Translations under genes and position numbers: made by a program
Part shown: piece by piece, positions 40,903-48,862 of the stretch
Numbering within the stretch: the stretch's first letter is position 1
Layout of the letters: each line of letters opens with the position of its first letter
Notes under the pieces: model-generated
Database searches by the model: none
Told to the model about the DNA's origin: nothing
The model's input: the letters and a program-made list of their open reading frames with translations, nothing else
Assembly: GCF_030063415.1 (NCBI RefSeq)
Contig: NZ_JASITA010000021.1
Span: 59,402-123,401, forward strand
From: Streptomyces sp. H27-C3
GTDB taxonomy: Bacteria; Actinomycetota; Actinomycetes; Streptomycetales; Streptomycetaceae
Length of the DNA: 64,000 nucleotides
Direction of reading: 5' to 3'

Positions 40903-40965
40903 TCCGCGTCGCCTCCCTCCTCCGCCTTGGATGCGAAGCCGCATGACGCCGCTCGCTGATCCACG
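40903..40965 (-). repeat. interspersed repeat family B, copy 2
   Basis: Reverse complement of CTTCGCATCCAAGGCGGAGG and AGGGAGGCGACGCGGAGC, preceded by GCGAGCGGCGTCATGCGG. It abuts the broken mutase fragment and ends just before the marR gene. Related to the core of the element at 36.6 kb. Confidence 0.6.
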
Positions 40966-40985
40966 CTCCATTGCCCCCGAGGTCG

Positions 40986-41438
40986 TCAGTGGTGCCAGGC
41001 CTTCGCGCCCACGTTGTGGATCATGCGCTGCAGGACCTTGACCGTACGCACGTACTCCTCGTCCGGGATGCCCGCGTGGATCTCCTCCCGCACCGCCTGC
41101 TGGCGTGCGGCGGCCCTGGCCTGGAGTGCGCCGCCCTCGGTGGTGACGCGCAGCAGCGGCCCGTCCTCCTGGACCAGGCCGCGGGAGACGAGGGAGTCGA
41201 TGTCGCCGTCCAGCGTGGCCCCTTCCTCCAAGTAGCCCTGGAGGAAGGCCGAGAGCTCCTTGCGCGCCTTGCCGTCCGGGTGCTCGGTGAGTTGGCTCAG
41301 CACCCACCACTGGGGCTGGTTGAGTCCCAGCACCCCGAGTGCGCCGCGAATGTGGGCGACCACCGCCCGGCCCGCGGTCGGGGCCCAGTAACCGATCGGC
41401 TGGCGTGCGAGTCCCGCGTCGTCATGTGTGTATTCCAT
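40986..41438 (-). CDS. MarR-family transcriptional regulator
   Basis: A 150-residue winged-helix regulator. MEYTHDDAGLARQPIGYWAP opens the protein; LGVLGLNQPQWWVLSQLTEH is the helix before the recognition part, ATLDGDIDSLVSRGLVQEDG the recognition helix and wing. The C-terminus (TVKVLQRMIHNVGAKAW) forms the dimer interface. ATG 41438 is chosen; a TTG at 41459 is in frame. Its promoter has a palindrome inside a 19-bp spacer (next entry), suggesting autoregulation or control by a MerR-type factor. No target gene is evident nearby. Confidence 0.82.
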   Translation of the reverse strand: MEYTHDDAGLARQPIGYWAPTAGRAVVAHIRGALGVLGLNQPQWWVLSQLTEHPDGKARKELSAFLQGYLEEGATLDGDIDSLVSRGLVQEDGPLLRVTTEGGALQARAAARQQAVREEIHAGIPDEEYVRTVKVLQRMIHNVGAKAWHH

Positions 41439-41444
41439 ACGGCG

Positions 41445-41475
41445 AAGATAGAAGCTCAAGCCCGCTTGAGGTCAA
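41445..41475 (-). promoter_or_regulatory. marR promoter with palindrome in a 19-bp spacer
   Basis: On the minus strand TTGACC (41470-41475) and TATCTT (41445-41450) are 19 bp apart. The spacer holds most of CTCAAG-CGGG-CTTGAG (41455-41470), a perfect 6-4-6 dyad. Long spacers with an internal dyad are typical of promoters activated by MerR-family proteins such as SoxR. Confidence 0.55.
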
Positions 41476-41567
41476 GGCGTCAAGAGGTGGATGCTGACGG
41501 CCCACGCCCGCGCCGAGGCCCCCGGCGCGGTCGCGGGCCGTCAGCCCTGAGTGGCGGTCGCGCGCCG

Positions 41568-41815
41568 TCAGCCCCGAGTGGCATTGCGGGCAATGTCGAT
41601 GCAGGTCTCGGCGGTGCTGAAATCGAAGCTCAGCACGCTCTTGGTCAGCGCGAAAGCGGTCCCGGTCGCGGTGTCGCCGTAGGCGAAGCTGCCACCCGCG
41701 CCGCCCATTCCGAATACTGTCGGGCTGTCCTGCGGGTCGCCGCCCGGCATCCCGACCGCGTACCCGAGGGCCCAGGTCGCGGGGTTGCCGAAGACCGCGT
41801 CGATCCCGCTGCCTC
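41568..41815 (-). pseudogene. beta-lactamase-type serine hydrolase, C-terminal fragment
   Basis: The minus-strand frame reads SGIDAVFGNPATWALGYAVG, then MPGGDPQDSPTVFGMGGAGG and SFAYGDTATGTAFALTKSVL. FGxGGAGGS...D..TG.AFALTKN is the KTG-side end of class C beta-lactamase/esterase family (PF00144) proteins. The catalytic SxxK part is missing: the frame has no homology upstream of about 41815. About 80 of some 400 residues remain. Confidence 0.55.
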
Positions 41816-41911
41816 AAGCAGGAGGGCATCACCGTGATCGACTACCGGGCGCTCCAAGCGGTCTGGGCCCGGACGAACGTGCCCGGTGAGGCAGCCGATC
41901 GCGGGTAGGCG
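41816..41911 (+). pseudogene. unidentified 3' gene fragment
   Basis: A plus-strand frame reads LKQEGITVIDYRALQAVWAR, then TNVPGEAADRG and stop. It looks like the C-terminal end of an unidentified protein, with normal Streptomyces codon use, but has no start. I cannot name the family. Confidence 0.3.
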
Positions 41912-42135
41912 GCCGATCCCAAGTCGACCCACGCGCACGTCGACGAGCGAAACGCGAACCCGGCCGCTACGGGCGGGGTGGTGGTGATGGTGGTGGTGGT
42001 GTCGGCCGAACGGGTGAGGCGGGATCGTTTCAGCGCCATTCCTCGCAGAAAGCCGGAATCTTCGAGGCCACGGTGGGGCACTGCACGCTGTGCCCCACCA
42101 GCACTGCCAAGTGCCCGAATCGAAGGAATTCCACG

Positions 42136-42486
42136 ATGCGTCTTCGTCACACCCTGGCCGCCGCGGCCGGCGCCGCCCTGCTCCTGGCCGTCTCCGGCTC
42201 CGCCTACGCCGCGGAGGGCGCGTTCTCGTACACGTACCTCGCCGATGACGGCTCTGGGCAGACCGGCGTCCTGACGTCCCCCGAGTCCGGGGTGTGCATC
42301 ACGATTCCGGAGGCGGCCGTGGAGTACACCTCGGCGCCCGCGGAGGCACCCAGGAACCGGACCGATTCCTACGCCATCGCGTTCACCGGTGTGGACTGCT
42401 CCGGCGACGACTTCACCATGCGGCCCGGCGGCGGCGCGAGCGAGCGCCTCAAGCTGCGGTCGGTCATCTTCTTCCGACCCCTCTGA
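42136..42486 (+). CDS. small secreted protein
   Basis: A 116-residue exported protein. Signal peptide MRLRHTLAAAAGAALLLAVS with cleavage near SAYAAEG. The mature part (about 88 residues) starts EGAFSYTYLADDGSGQTGVL and has two Cys (GVCITIP and GVDCSGDD) that could form a disulfide, then MRPGGGASERLKLRSVIFF. AAGGA lies nine bases before the ATG. Related small secreted proteins are common in Streptomyces and have no known function. It sits between two pseudogene fragments but looks intact. Confidence 0.68.
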   Translation: MRLRHTLAAAAGAALLLAVSGSAYAAEGAFSYTYLADDGSGQTGVLTSPESGVCITIPEAAVEYTSAPAEAPRNRTDSYAIAFTGVDCSGDDFTMRPGGGASERLKLRSVIFFRPL

Positions 42487-42489
42487 CCT

Positions 42490-42620
42490 TTCTGACCCCT
42501 CCGCCTCCGCCAGATCGCCGGTCACCGCGTAGAGGGTGGCGACCAGGCGCTTGGCCGTGGCGGCGTAGAACGCGTCGAAGTCTTCGGTCCCTGGTTTCTC
42601 GGTCCCTGCCTGCGTCGTTC
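42490..42620 (-). pseudogene. SigE-family ECF sigma factor, N-terminal fragment
   Basis: Minus-strand translation gives GTEDFDAFYAATAKRLVATL, then YAVTGDLAEAE. This matches the first 30 residues of SigE-type ECF factors (EFxAFYxATxxRLVxxLYxxTGDxAEAEDxVQEA). After AEAE the similarity stops and the frame runs into the secreted-protein gene. There is no room for regions 2.3-4. Remnant of a deleted gene. Confidence 0.5.
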
Positions 42621-42732
42621 CACCGTCCCCCGTCCGTCCCTCGTGTGCCCGAGAGCTGCTCCTGTACTGCCTCTGCTCAGTACACGCTCCGGCGGCACCG
42701 GATGTTACGAACGACTTCGGAGGGTCACGCGC

Positions 42733-44124
42733 TCAGCCCAGCGCCACCCGCTTGAGGCGCCGGGCCCGGCGGGCCACCCCCCGCACCGTCGCGTTGCGCG
42801 GGATGAAGGCGAACTGGGCCGGGAGCGCGCCAGGCAGCGCGAGCATCGTCAAGCGGCGACGCTTGAAGTAGCGGCGGGTGAGCGGGCCGAGGTGCCGGGT
42901 CAGGTAGGCCTCGGCGGCCGACCGCAGGTCCGGGCGGATCTGCGGCTGCATCGCGAATCCGACCGCCCGGAGCAGGCCCGCCAGGTCGGGTACGTCTGCG
43001 GCCACATCCACCGGGACATCCACCGGGACATCCGCACGTACATCCCCAGGGACGTGCACAGGGGCGTCGCTTGCGACCGCCCCGCTCTCCAAATCCGGCA
43101 CCAGCGCGTCGACGATCGTGACAGGGACGCGGTTGCTGTTCTGGTACGGCGCGAGGCGCTCCAGAAGTACATCCGTTCCGGTTCGGGCGACCGGGATCCC
43201 GTAGAAAGTGCTCGCCGTCAGCAGCGCCGTGGAGAAGCAGCCGACCACCAGCGCCGGGCGGATCCGCTGGTAGAGCACCTCGGCAAGCAGCGGGCTGTCC
43301 AGGACGGTCAGCTCGACGCCGAGTGCTGCCGCCTCCCGCTCCAGCAGGCGTGACCAGCGGGCCGGGGCCGTCGGGTGCGGCTTGAAGACGATGCGTCGGT
43401 GGCCGCGGGCGACCGCCCCGCGCAGCATCCGTACATGCAGGTCCTCCTCCTCCTCCGGGGTGAGGATCGAGAGCGCGGACAGGTACTGGCCGAGGAGCAG
43501 CGCCGCGTCGGACGGCAGGTCCAGCTCCGGTTCCACGTTGGACACCTCCGCCAGCACCTTCAGGAAGGTGTCCGTCGGGACGAGCTCGGGCCGGACACCG
43601 AACTCGCCGAGCAGCAGCGGTTCGAGCCCCGGCACCAGGTCCAGGTGCAGCAGGCGCTGCACGCGCATCCCCACCAGCGGGTCGATCTTGTTGCGGGTCG
43701 GGCCGTAGCTCATCAGCCCGTCGGCGTACACATCGATCGGCGCGTCCGTGAACAGCTGGGTCAGCGCCAGTGCCGGATTGACCTGGATGGACTCCACGGC
43801 CAGTTCGACCTTGTCCTCGCCCAGGTCCCACAGCAGACGCAGGTGGCGTTGCCACAGGGGGATGTCGTCCGCGCGCGGCGCCCAGCCCCCCGGGTGGAAG
43901 GGGGCGATGGTCTCGTTCCAGGACAGCAGCCCGTCGAAGCGGTCACGCAGCCGGTCGAAGCCGGGCATCTCATCGAGCGACGGGGTCGTCTCGGGGGTCG
44001 TCGCGTTGTTGCTGACGAGCAGCAGCCTGCGGTCGGCAGGGCCGAAGCAGTCGCTGTCGATCGCGGCGGCGAGAGTCGCGGCGCCGTACAGCGTGGAGGC
44101 GAGGAAGATCTGCGTCGTGCCCAT
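42733..44124 (-). CDS. polysialyltransferase-family glycosyltransferase
   Basis: A 463-residue protein. It starts MGTTQIFLASTLYGAATLAA, the opening of the GT52-like polysialyltransferase family of actinobacteria, and has the HPT-type block FKPHPTAPARWSRLLEREAA, followed by a serine-containing site VVGCFSTALLTASTFYG, equivalent to the HP and S/T motifs of bacterial polysialyltransferases. A repeated Asp/Val/Pro insert (DVRADVPVDVPVDVAADVPD) lies near residue 375. It ends in a basic helix RGVARRARRLKR suited to membrane contact. It overlaps the GT2 gene by one base. Likely polymerises or adds a nonulosonic acid made by the neighbouring NeuA/NeuB. Confidence 0.75.
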   Translation of the reverse strand: MGTTQIFLASTLYGAATLAAAIDSDCFGPADRRLLLVSNNATTPETTPSLDEMPGFDRLRDRFDGLLSWNETIAPFHPGGWAPRADDIPLWQRHLRLLWDLGEDKVELAVESIQVNPALALTQLFTDAPIDVYADGLMSYGPTRNKIDPLVGMRVQRLLHLDLVPGLEPLLLGEFGVRPELVPTDTFLKVLAEVSNVEPELDLPSDAALLLGQYLSALSILTPEEEEDLHVRMLRGAVARGHRRIVFKPHPTAPARWSRLLEREAAALGVELTVLDSPLLAEVLYQRIRPALVVGCFSTALLTASTFYGIPVARTGTDVLLERLAPYQNSNRVPVTIVDALVPDLESGAVASDAPVHVPGDVRADVPVDVPVDVAADVPDLAGLLRAVGFAMQPQIRPDLRSAAEAYLTRHLGPLTRRYFKRRRLTMLALPGALPAQFAFIPRNATVRGVARRARRLKRVALG

Positions 44125-45104
44125 CAGGCCGCTGCCCCCGCACCGATCGAGGGACGGCGGCGCAGTCGGCGCAGCCGCACGGAACGCTCCGCGTCCATCG
44201 AATCGAGCGCTTCCTTCAGAACGTCCTGCGGCATCCGCCGCAACGCCGCCGCGCTCATCGTCCGCAATTTTCTTGCCACGGCCGGTTCGAACCTTTCGAT
44301 ACTTCCCAAGTGGTGGGAAATGATGGCGCAGTACGTGCGTACGGCTTTCGGGAGAAGCTTGTCCGCGTCCCGGTCCTTCGCCGTTTCTTCGACGACCTGG
44401 TCGAAGGCGCGGATGAAATCTAGCTGCCGTACGTCGCCGATCTGGGTCAGCGAAGAGGCGACTCCGCGCCGGTAGAAGATGCCCAGGGTGCTCAGGGTGG
44501 CGAAGGATTCCGCCTCCCGGTGCAGCCGCCAGATCCACGGCCGGTCCTCGGCCGTCCGCAGGCCGTCGGTGAAATGCAGCAGCCCCCGGTCGGCGAGCCG
44601 CCGGTGGTACATGCCGGCCCACGCGAAGGCGTAGTCCACCGAGGTGGACCGGGTGGCGGGCAGGATCGCCTCGCGCGGCGACATGACGACGCCGCGCCGC
44701 CCCTGCGGGACGCGATGCACCGTGCGCGTACGCCCGGTGCACTGCACATGGTCGGTGCGTACGAAGTCGCAGCCCAGCTCCTCCATGGCGGCGAGCAGGC
44801 GCGGGTAGTGCCCGGGGGCCAGCCAGTCGTCGCCGTCGAGGAAGGTGAGGTACTCGCCGCTGGCGGCGTCCAGACCGGTGTTGCGGGCGGTGGCCAGACC
44901 GCCGTTGCGTTCGTGTCTGATCAGGACCGCCCCCGGAAGCTCCCGCTCCGCGCGCTGCAGGATCTCTGGGGTCCCGTCGGTCGAACAGTCGTCGACGAGA
45001 ATGAATTCGAAGTCGTCGCGTGCGTTCGCACGGAGACTTCTCAGGGTGTCGGGCGCGTATGTCTGCACGTTGAAAAACGGCACGATGACGGAGAGCTTGA
45101 CCAC
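44124..45104 (-). CDS. family 2 glycosyltransferase
   Basis: A 326-residue cytoplasmic GT-A enzyme: KLSVIVPFFNVQTYAPDTLR opens the nucleotide-sugar domain, then FEFILVDDCSTDGTPEIL and GLATARNTGLDAASGEYLTF, with the metal-binding DxD in FLDGDDW. An acceptor-side Asp is in GLRTAEDRPW. The C-terminal 100 residues are helical with a basic end. The GTG start at 45104 faces the divergent GT gene at 45.3 kb across 190 bp, which must hold two promoters. Cotranscribed with the polysialyltransferase-like gene; both probably build a cell-wall glycopolymer. Confidence 0.85.
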   Translation of the reverse strand: MVKLSVIVPFFNVQTYAPDTLRSLRANARDDFEFILVDDCSTDGTPEILQRAERELPGAVLIRHERNGGLATARNTGLDAASGEYLTFLDGDDWLAPGHYPRLLAAMEELGCDFVRTDHVQCTGRTRTVHRVPQGRRGVVMSPREAILPATRSTSVDYAFAWAGMYHRRLADRGLLHFTDGLRTAEDRPWIWRLHREAESFATLSTLGIFYRRGVASSLTQIGDVRQLDFIRAFDQVVEETAKDRDADKLLPKAVRTYCAIISHHLGSIERFEPAVARKLRTMSAAALRRMPQDVLKEALDSMDAERSVRLRRLRRRPSIGAGAAA

Positions 45105-45291
45105 CCCCGCGACGGTAGGGCGTACTCCGGCATTCGTTGCGACGCCCGGAAAGATCCTGGGTGAACGACGAATGGCGGAATGGTTAACCGACCTGTTCCC
45201 CGGGCCCCGACGCTGATCGTCGATGTGCTGTTAACCCGTTGTTGCGGCTGAGTTGGGCCGTGAATCTCCGGGCGTCCTTAGCTTATTCGTT

Positions 45292-46635
45292 GTGCCAGCA
45301 AGTACCAGCAAACCCCTACGGATCGCCGTGCTCGCCGATTCCGATACGCGATGGAAATGGGGCGCACTCACCGCGCACCGCATCGCACCGGACAGCGAAC
45401 TCAGCGGATTCCTTCTGCGCGGCCGGGCCACCCCCACTCCCCGCCAACTCGCCGAGGTCGGCGTGCCGGTGGACGGTGTGCGGGAGGTGACGGCCGCCGA
45501 ATTCCTCGGCGAGATCGAGCACGAGTCGTACGACGTCGTCCTGCTCGCCCTCGTCGGCGGCGCGGTACAGGCCGTACTGCACGGCCTCGCGCCGCTGTGG
45601 CCGACCGAGACCAGGCGGCCCGTCGTCGTCACCGGCTATGTCGGTGTCGTCTACGAGAAGCTCGCCGACGGACTGCTGCTGCGCCACGGCGCGGACGTCG
45701 TCCTCGCCAACTCGCGCCACGACGCGGAGCGTTTCCGCGCGGTGTACGAAGGGGTGGGCGCCGACGCCTCGTCCGTGACGGAGGCCGCGCTGCCGTTCCT
45801 CGGCGGCGCACGCTACGCAGGCACGGCGGCCGGCGGAGACACCGGGACGGGCGCACGCACCGGTTCGGACGCAGGCCCCGCCACGGGCGTGGTCGTCTTC
45901 GCCGCCCAGCCCTCCGTACCGCAGTCCCGCGCCGACCGTACGTACCTGCTGCGCCGCCTCGTCCAGCACGCCAGGCTGCACCCCGCACGCGAGGTCGTGC
46001 TCAAGCTGCGCAGCAGGCCGGGCGAGCACACCACGCACATCGAGGAGCTGCCCTACCAGCGGCTCGCGGCCCGCATCGAAGGCGGCCCGCCCGCCAACTT
46101 CCGCCTCGCGTACGGGCATATGGGGGAGGTGCTCGACCGCACCGACCTGCTGGTGACCGTCAGCTCGACGGCCGCCCTGGAAGCCCTGCACCGGCGCATC
46201 CCGACCGCCGTCCTCACCGACCTGGGCGTACGCGAGGCGCTCGGCAACCACCACTTCCTGGGCTCCGGATGTCTGGCCTCCTGGGAGCAGTTGGACGCCG
46301 GCCACCGGCCGCGTGCCGACGAGGAGTGGCTCGCCCGGCAGGGAGTGGCCGCGGACGGCTCGTACGAAACGGCCTTCGACGCCGTACGCAAGCGCGTCAC
46401 GGGCCTCCTCGAACAGCCCGAACTACCGCCGCTGGCCCCCTACTACACCACCGTCACCGCGCCGGGCTACCTCCCCGGCGTCCTCGCCCGCCACCGCCTC
46501 GACGGGGTGCGGGAGGTCGAGGTCACGGGCGTGCGCCGCGTCGTGCGCGACGCCGTGCGGGAGGCCGCGCGCGGGGCGTACCGCCACGGGGTGCAGCGCG
46601 TGGCACCCGTCATCCGTCGCATGGGAGAACTATGA
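45292..46635 (+). CDS. DUF6716-type putative glycosyltransferase
   Basis: A 447-residue protein with a GT-B-like pattern: N-terminal PLRIAVLADSDTRWKWGALT, central VVVTGYVGVVYEKLADGLLL with VVLANSRHDAERF, then a C-terminal half with FAAQPSVPQSRADRTYLLRR, VVLKLRSRPGEHTTHIEELP and the TVSSTAALEALHRRIP block that resembles HP/S motifs of polysialyltransferases. I recall this group as DUF6716. The GTG at 45292 is chosen, since homology begins at PLRIAVLADSD; the frame is open to 45253. It overlaps the neuA fusion gene by 4 bp (ATGA), so it belongs to the nonulosonate operon. Confidence 0.7.
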   Translation: MPASTSKPLRIAVLADSDTRWKWGALTAHRIAPDSELSGFLLRGRATPTPRQLAEVGVPVDGVREVTAAEFLGEIEHESYDVVLLALVGGAVQAVLHGLAPLWPTETRRPVVVTGYVGVVYEKLADGLLLRHGADVVLANSRHDAERFRAVYEGVGADASSVTEAALPFLGGARYAGTAAGGDTGTGARTGSDAGPATGVVVFAAQPSVPQSRADRTYLLRRLVQHARLHPAREVVLKLRSRPGEHTTHIEELPYQRLAARIEGGPPANFRLAYGHMGEVLDRTDLLVTVSSTAALEALHRRIPTAVLTDLGVREALGNHHFLGSGCLASWEQLDAGHRPRADEEWLARQGVAADGSYETAFDAVRKRVTGLLEQPELPPLAPYYTTVTAPGYLPGVLARHRLDGVREVEVTGVRRVVRDAVREAARGAYRHGVQRVAPVIRRMGEL

Positions 46636-47900
46636 GCAGCCGGCCGCAGGCCACGCCAACGACCGCACCCCGCACCACGACCGTGCGCCGCGTCCTCGCG
46701 GTGATCCCCGCCCGCGGCGGATCCAAGGGCGTACCGGCCAAGAACCTCGCCGCTGTGGGGGGCGCGCCGCTCGTCGCGCGCGCCGTCCGCGCGTGCCTGG
46801 GCGCCCGCCAGGTCACGGACGTCGTGGTCTCCACGGACGACGCGGCCATCGCCGCCGCGGCGCGCGGCGCGGGCGCCGAAGCGGTGTTGCGTCCCGCGGA
46901 CATCGCGGGGGACACCGCGACGAGCGAGGCCGCCGTACTGCACGCCTTGGACGCGCACGAGGCGCTGCACGGCGCGGCGGTGGACGTGGTGCTGCTGGTG
47001 CAGTGCACGAGCCCGTTCCTGACCCGCGAGGACATCGAGGGTGTCTGCACGGCCGTCCTGGACGAAGGCGCCGACACGGCGCACACGGTGGCCCCCTTCC
47101 ACGGCTTCCTCTGGCGCGAGGGCGACCAGCAGGGCGAACAGGCCGCCGACGGCGTCAACCACGACAAGGCCTTCCGGCCCCGCAGGCAGGACCGCCCGCA
47201 GGACTTCCTGGAGACCGGCGCCGCGTACGCCATGGACGCAGCCGGATTCCGGCAGGCCGGGCACCGCTTCTTCGGCCGGACCACTCTCGTACGCACCGAC
47301 CCGGCCCGTGTCCTGGAGATCGACGACCCGCACGACCTGGCACGCGCGCGTGCACTCGCGCCGCTCCTCGACACGGCCACCCCCACACTGCCGACCCGCG
47401 AGGACATCGACGCGGTCGTGCTCGACTTCGACGGCACCCAGACCGACGACCGGGTGTTGATCGACTCCGAAGGACGGGAGCTCGTCGCCGTGCACCGCGG
47501 CGACGGACTCGGCATCGCGGCCCTGCGCAAGGCGGGGCTCAAGCTGCTGATCCTGTCCACGGAACAGAACGCGGTCGTCGCCGCACGAGGCCACAAGCTG
47601 CGCATTCCCGTGCTGCACGGCATCGACCGCAAGGACCTCGCGCTCAAGCAGTGGTGCGAGGAGCAGTCGCTCGCCCCCGAGCGGGTGCTCTACGTCGGCA
47701 ACGACGTCAACGACCTGCCCTGCTTCGGCCTCGCCGGCTGGCCGGTCGCGGTCGCCGACGCCCACGACACCGTCCGCGGCGCCGCGCGCGCCGTCACGAC
47801 GATCCCCGGCGGCGAGGGCGCGATCCGTGAGATCGCCACCTGGATCCTCGGGCCTTCCCTCAACACGGATCACCCCATCCCCAGCACCCTCACCAAGTAA
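46632..47900 (+). CDS. neuA: acylneuraminate cytidylyltransferase fused to HAD phosphatase
   Basis: A 422-residue bifunctional protein. Residues 20-250: CMP-nonulosonate synthetase, with VLAVIPARGGSKGVPAKNL (CTP-binding), STDDAAIAAAA, VLLVQCTSPFLTREDI and FLETGAAYAMDAAGF. Residues 255-410: KdsC/CMAS C-terminal-type HAD phosphatase, DFDGTQTDDRV with nucleophile D265 and D267, LILSTEQN and VGNDVNDLPCF. The phosphatase would remove the 9-phosphate from a sialic-acid- or Kdn-9-phosphate before activation with CMP. It is coupled to the upstream GT gene and 13 bp before neuB. In S. coelicolor such genes were linked to a Kdn-containing teichulosonic acid, as I recall. Confidence 0.88.
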   Translation: MSSRPQATPTTAPRTTTVRRVLAVIPARGGSKGVPAKNLAAVGGAPLVARAVRACLGARQVTDVVVSTDDAAIAAAARGAGAEAVLRPADIAGDTATSEAAVLHALDAHEALHGAAVDVVLLVQCTSPFLTREDIEGVCTAVLDEGADTAHTVAPFHGFLWREGDQQGEQAADGVNHDKAFRPRRQDRPQDFLETGAAYAMDAAGFRQAGHRFFGRTTLVRTDPARVLEIDDPHDLARARALAPLLDTATPTLPTREDIDAVVLDFDGTQTDDRVLIDSEGRELVAVHRGDGLGIAALRKAGLKLLILSTEQNAVVAARGHKLRIPVLHGIDRKDLALKQWCEEQSLAPERVLYVGNDVNDLPCFGLAGWPVAVADAHDTVRGAARAVTTIPGGEGAIREIATWILGPSLNTDHPIPSTLTK

Positions 47901-47913
47901 GGAACACCCCCAC

Positions 47914-48840
47914 ATGAGCTCCAACTCCCGCCTGCGCACCTTCGGTTCCAAGACCGCGGGCCCCGGCCACCCCGTCTACATCACGGGTGAGATCGGCATC
48001 AACCACAACGGCGACATCGAGAACGCCTTCGCGCTCATCGACGCCGCCGCCGAGGCCGGCTGCGACGCGGTCAAGTTCCAGAAGCGCACCCCGGAGATCT
48101 GCACCCCGCGCGACCAGTGGGACATCGAGCGCGACACCCCGTGGGGCCGCATGACGTACATCGACTACCGCCACCGCGTCGAGTTCGGCGAGGACGAGTA
48201 CCGCGCCATCGACGAGCACTGCAAGAAGCGCGGCATCGACTGGTTCGCATCGCCGTGGGACACCGAGGCCGTCGCCTTCCTGGAGAAGTTCGACCTGCCG
48301 GCCCACAAGGTGGCCTCCGCGTCCCTCACCGACGACGAGCTGCTGCGCGCCCTGCGCGCCACCGGCCGCACCGTCATCCTCTCCACCGGTATGTCCACGC
48401 CGCGCCAGATCCGGCACGCCGTCGAGGTCCTGGGCAGCGACAACATCCTGATGTGCCACGCCACGTCGACGTACCCGGCGAAGGCCGAGGAGCTCAACCT
48501 GCGCGTCATCAACACCCTCCAGTCCGAGTACCCCAACGTCCCGATCGGCTACAGCGGCCACGAGACGGGCCTGCAGACCACCCTCGCCGCCGTCGCGCTG
48601 GGCGCCGCGTTCGTCGAGCGTCACATCACCCTGGACCGCGCCATGTGGGGCTCCGACCAGGCCGCGTCCGTCGAGCCCGGCGGCCTCACCCGCCTCGTCC
48701 GTGACATCCGCACCATCGAGGCCTCCCTCGGTGACGGCGTCAAGAAGGTGTACGAGTCGGAGCTCGGCCCGATGAAGAAGCTCCGCCGCGTCGCGGGTGT
48801 CGTCGCCGAGGGCGCCGACCGCGAACCCGCAGCGGTCTGA
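47914..48840 (+). CDS. neuB: N-acetylneuraminate/Kdn synthase (NeuB family)
   Basis: A 308-residue PEP-condensing enzyme that joins PEP to a six-carbon sugar (or its 6-phosphate) to form a nine-carbon acid. TIM-barrel hallmarks: PVYITGEIGINHNGDIENAF, AVKFQKRTP, WFASPWDTEAVAF, VILSTGMSTPRQIRHAVE, MCHATSTYPAKAEELNL and IGYSGHETGLQTTLAAVA, with the late GAAFVERHITLDRAMWGSD. The C-terminal SAF antifreeze-like domain of E. coli NeuB is missing; the protein ends after about 305 residues, as in Kdn/legionaminate relatives of actinobacteria. AAGGAA precedes the ATG. Its partner is the NeuA-HAD fusion. Confidence 0.9.
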   Translation: MSSNSRLRTFGSKTAGPGHPVYITGEIGINHNGDIENAFALIDAAAEAGCDAVKFQKRTPEICTPRDQWDIERDTPWGRMTYIDYRHRVEFGEDEYRAIDEHCKKRGIDWFASPWDTEAVAFLEKFDLPAHKVASASLTDDELLRALRATGRTVILSTGMSTPRQIRHAVEVLGSDNILMCHATSTYPAKAEELNLRVINTLQSEYPNVPIGYSGHETGLQTTLAAVALGAAFVERHITLDRAMWGSDQAASVEPGGLTRLVRDIRTIEASLGDGVKKVYESELGPMKKLRRVAGVVAEGADREPAAV

Positions 48841-48862
48841 CGGAACGGCCGGTCACACCGTC

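Noticed and set aside
42136..42486. Lanthipeptide or other RiPP precursor
   Set aside because: It has a standard Sec signal peptide and folded-looking mature part, and there are no modification enzymes nearby.
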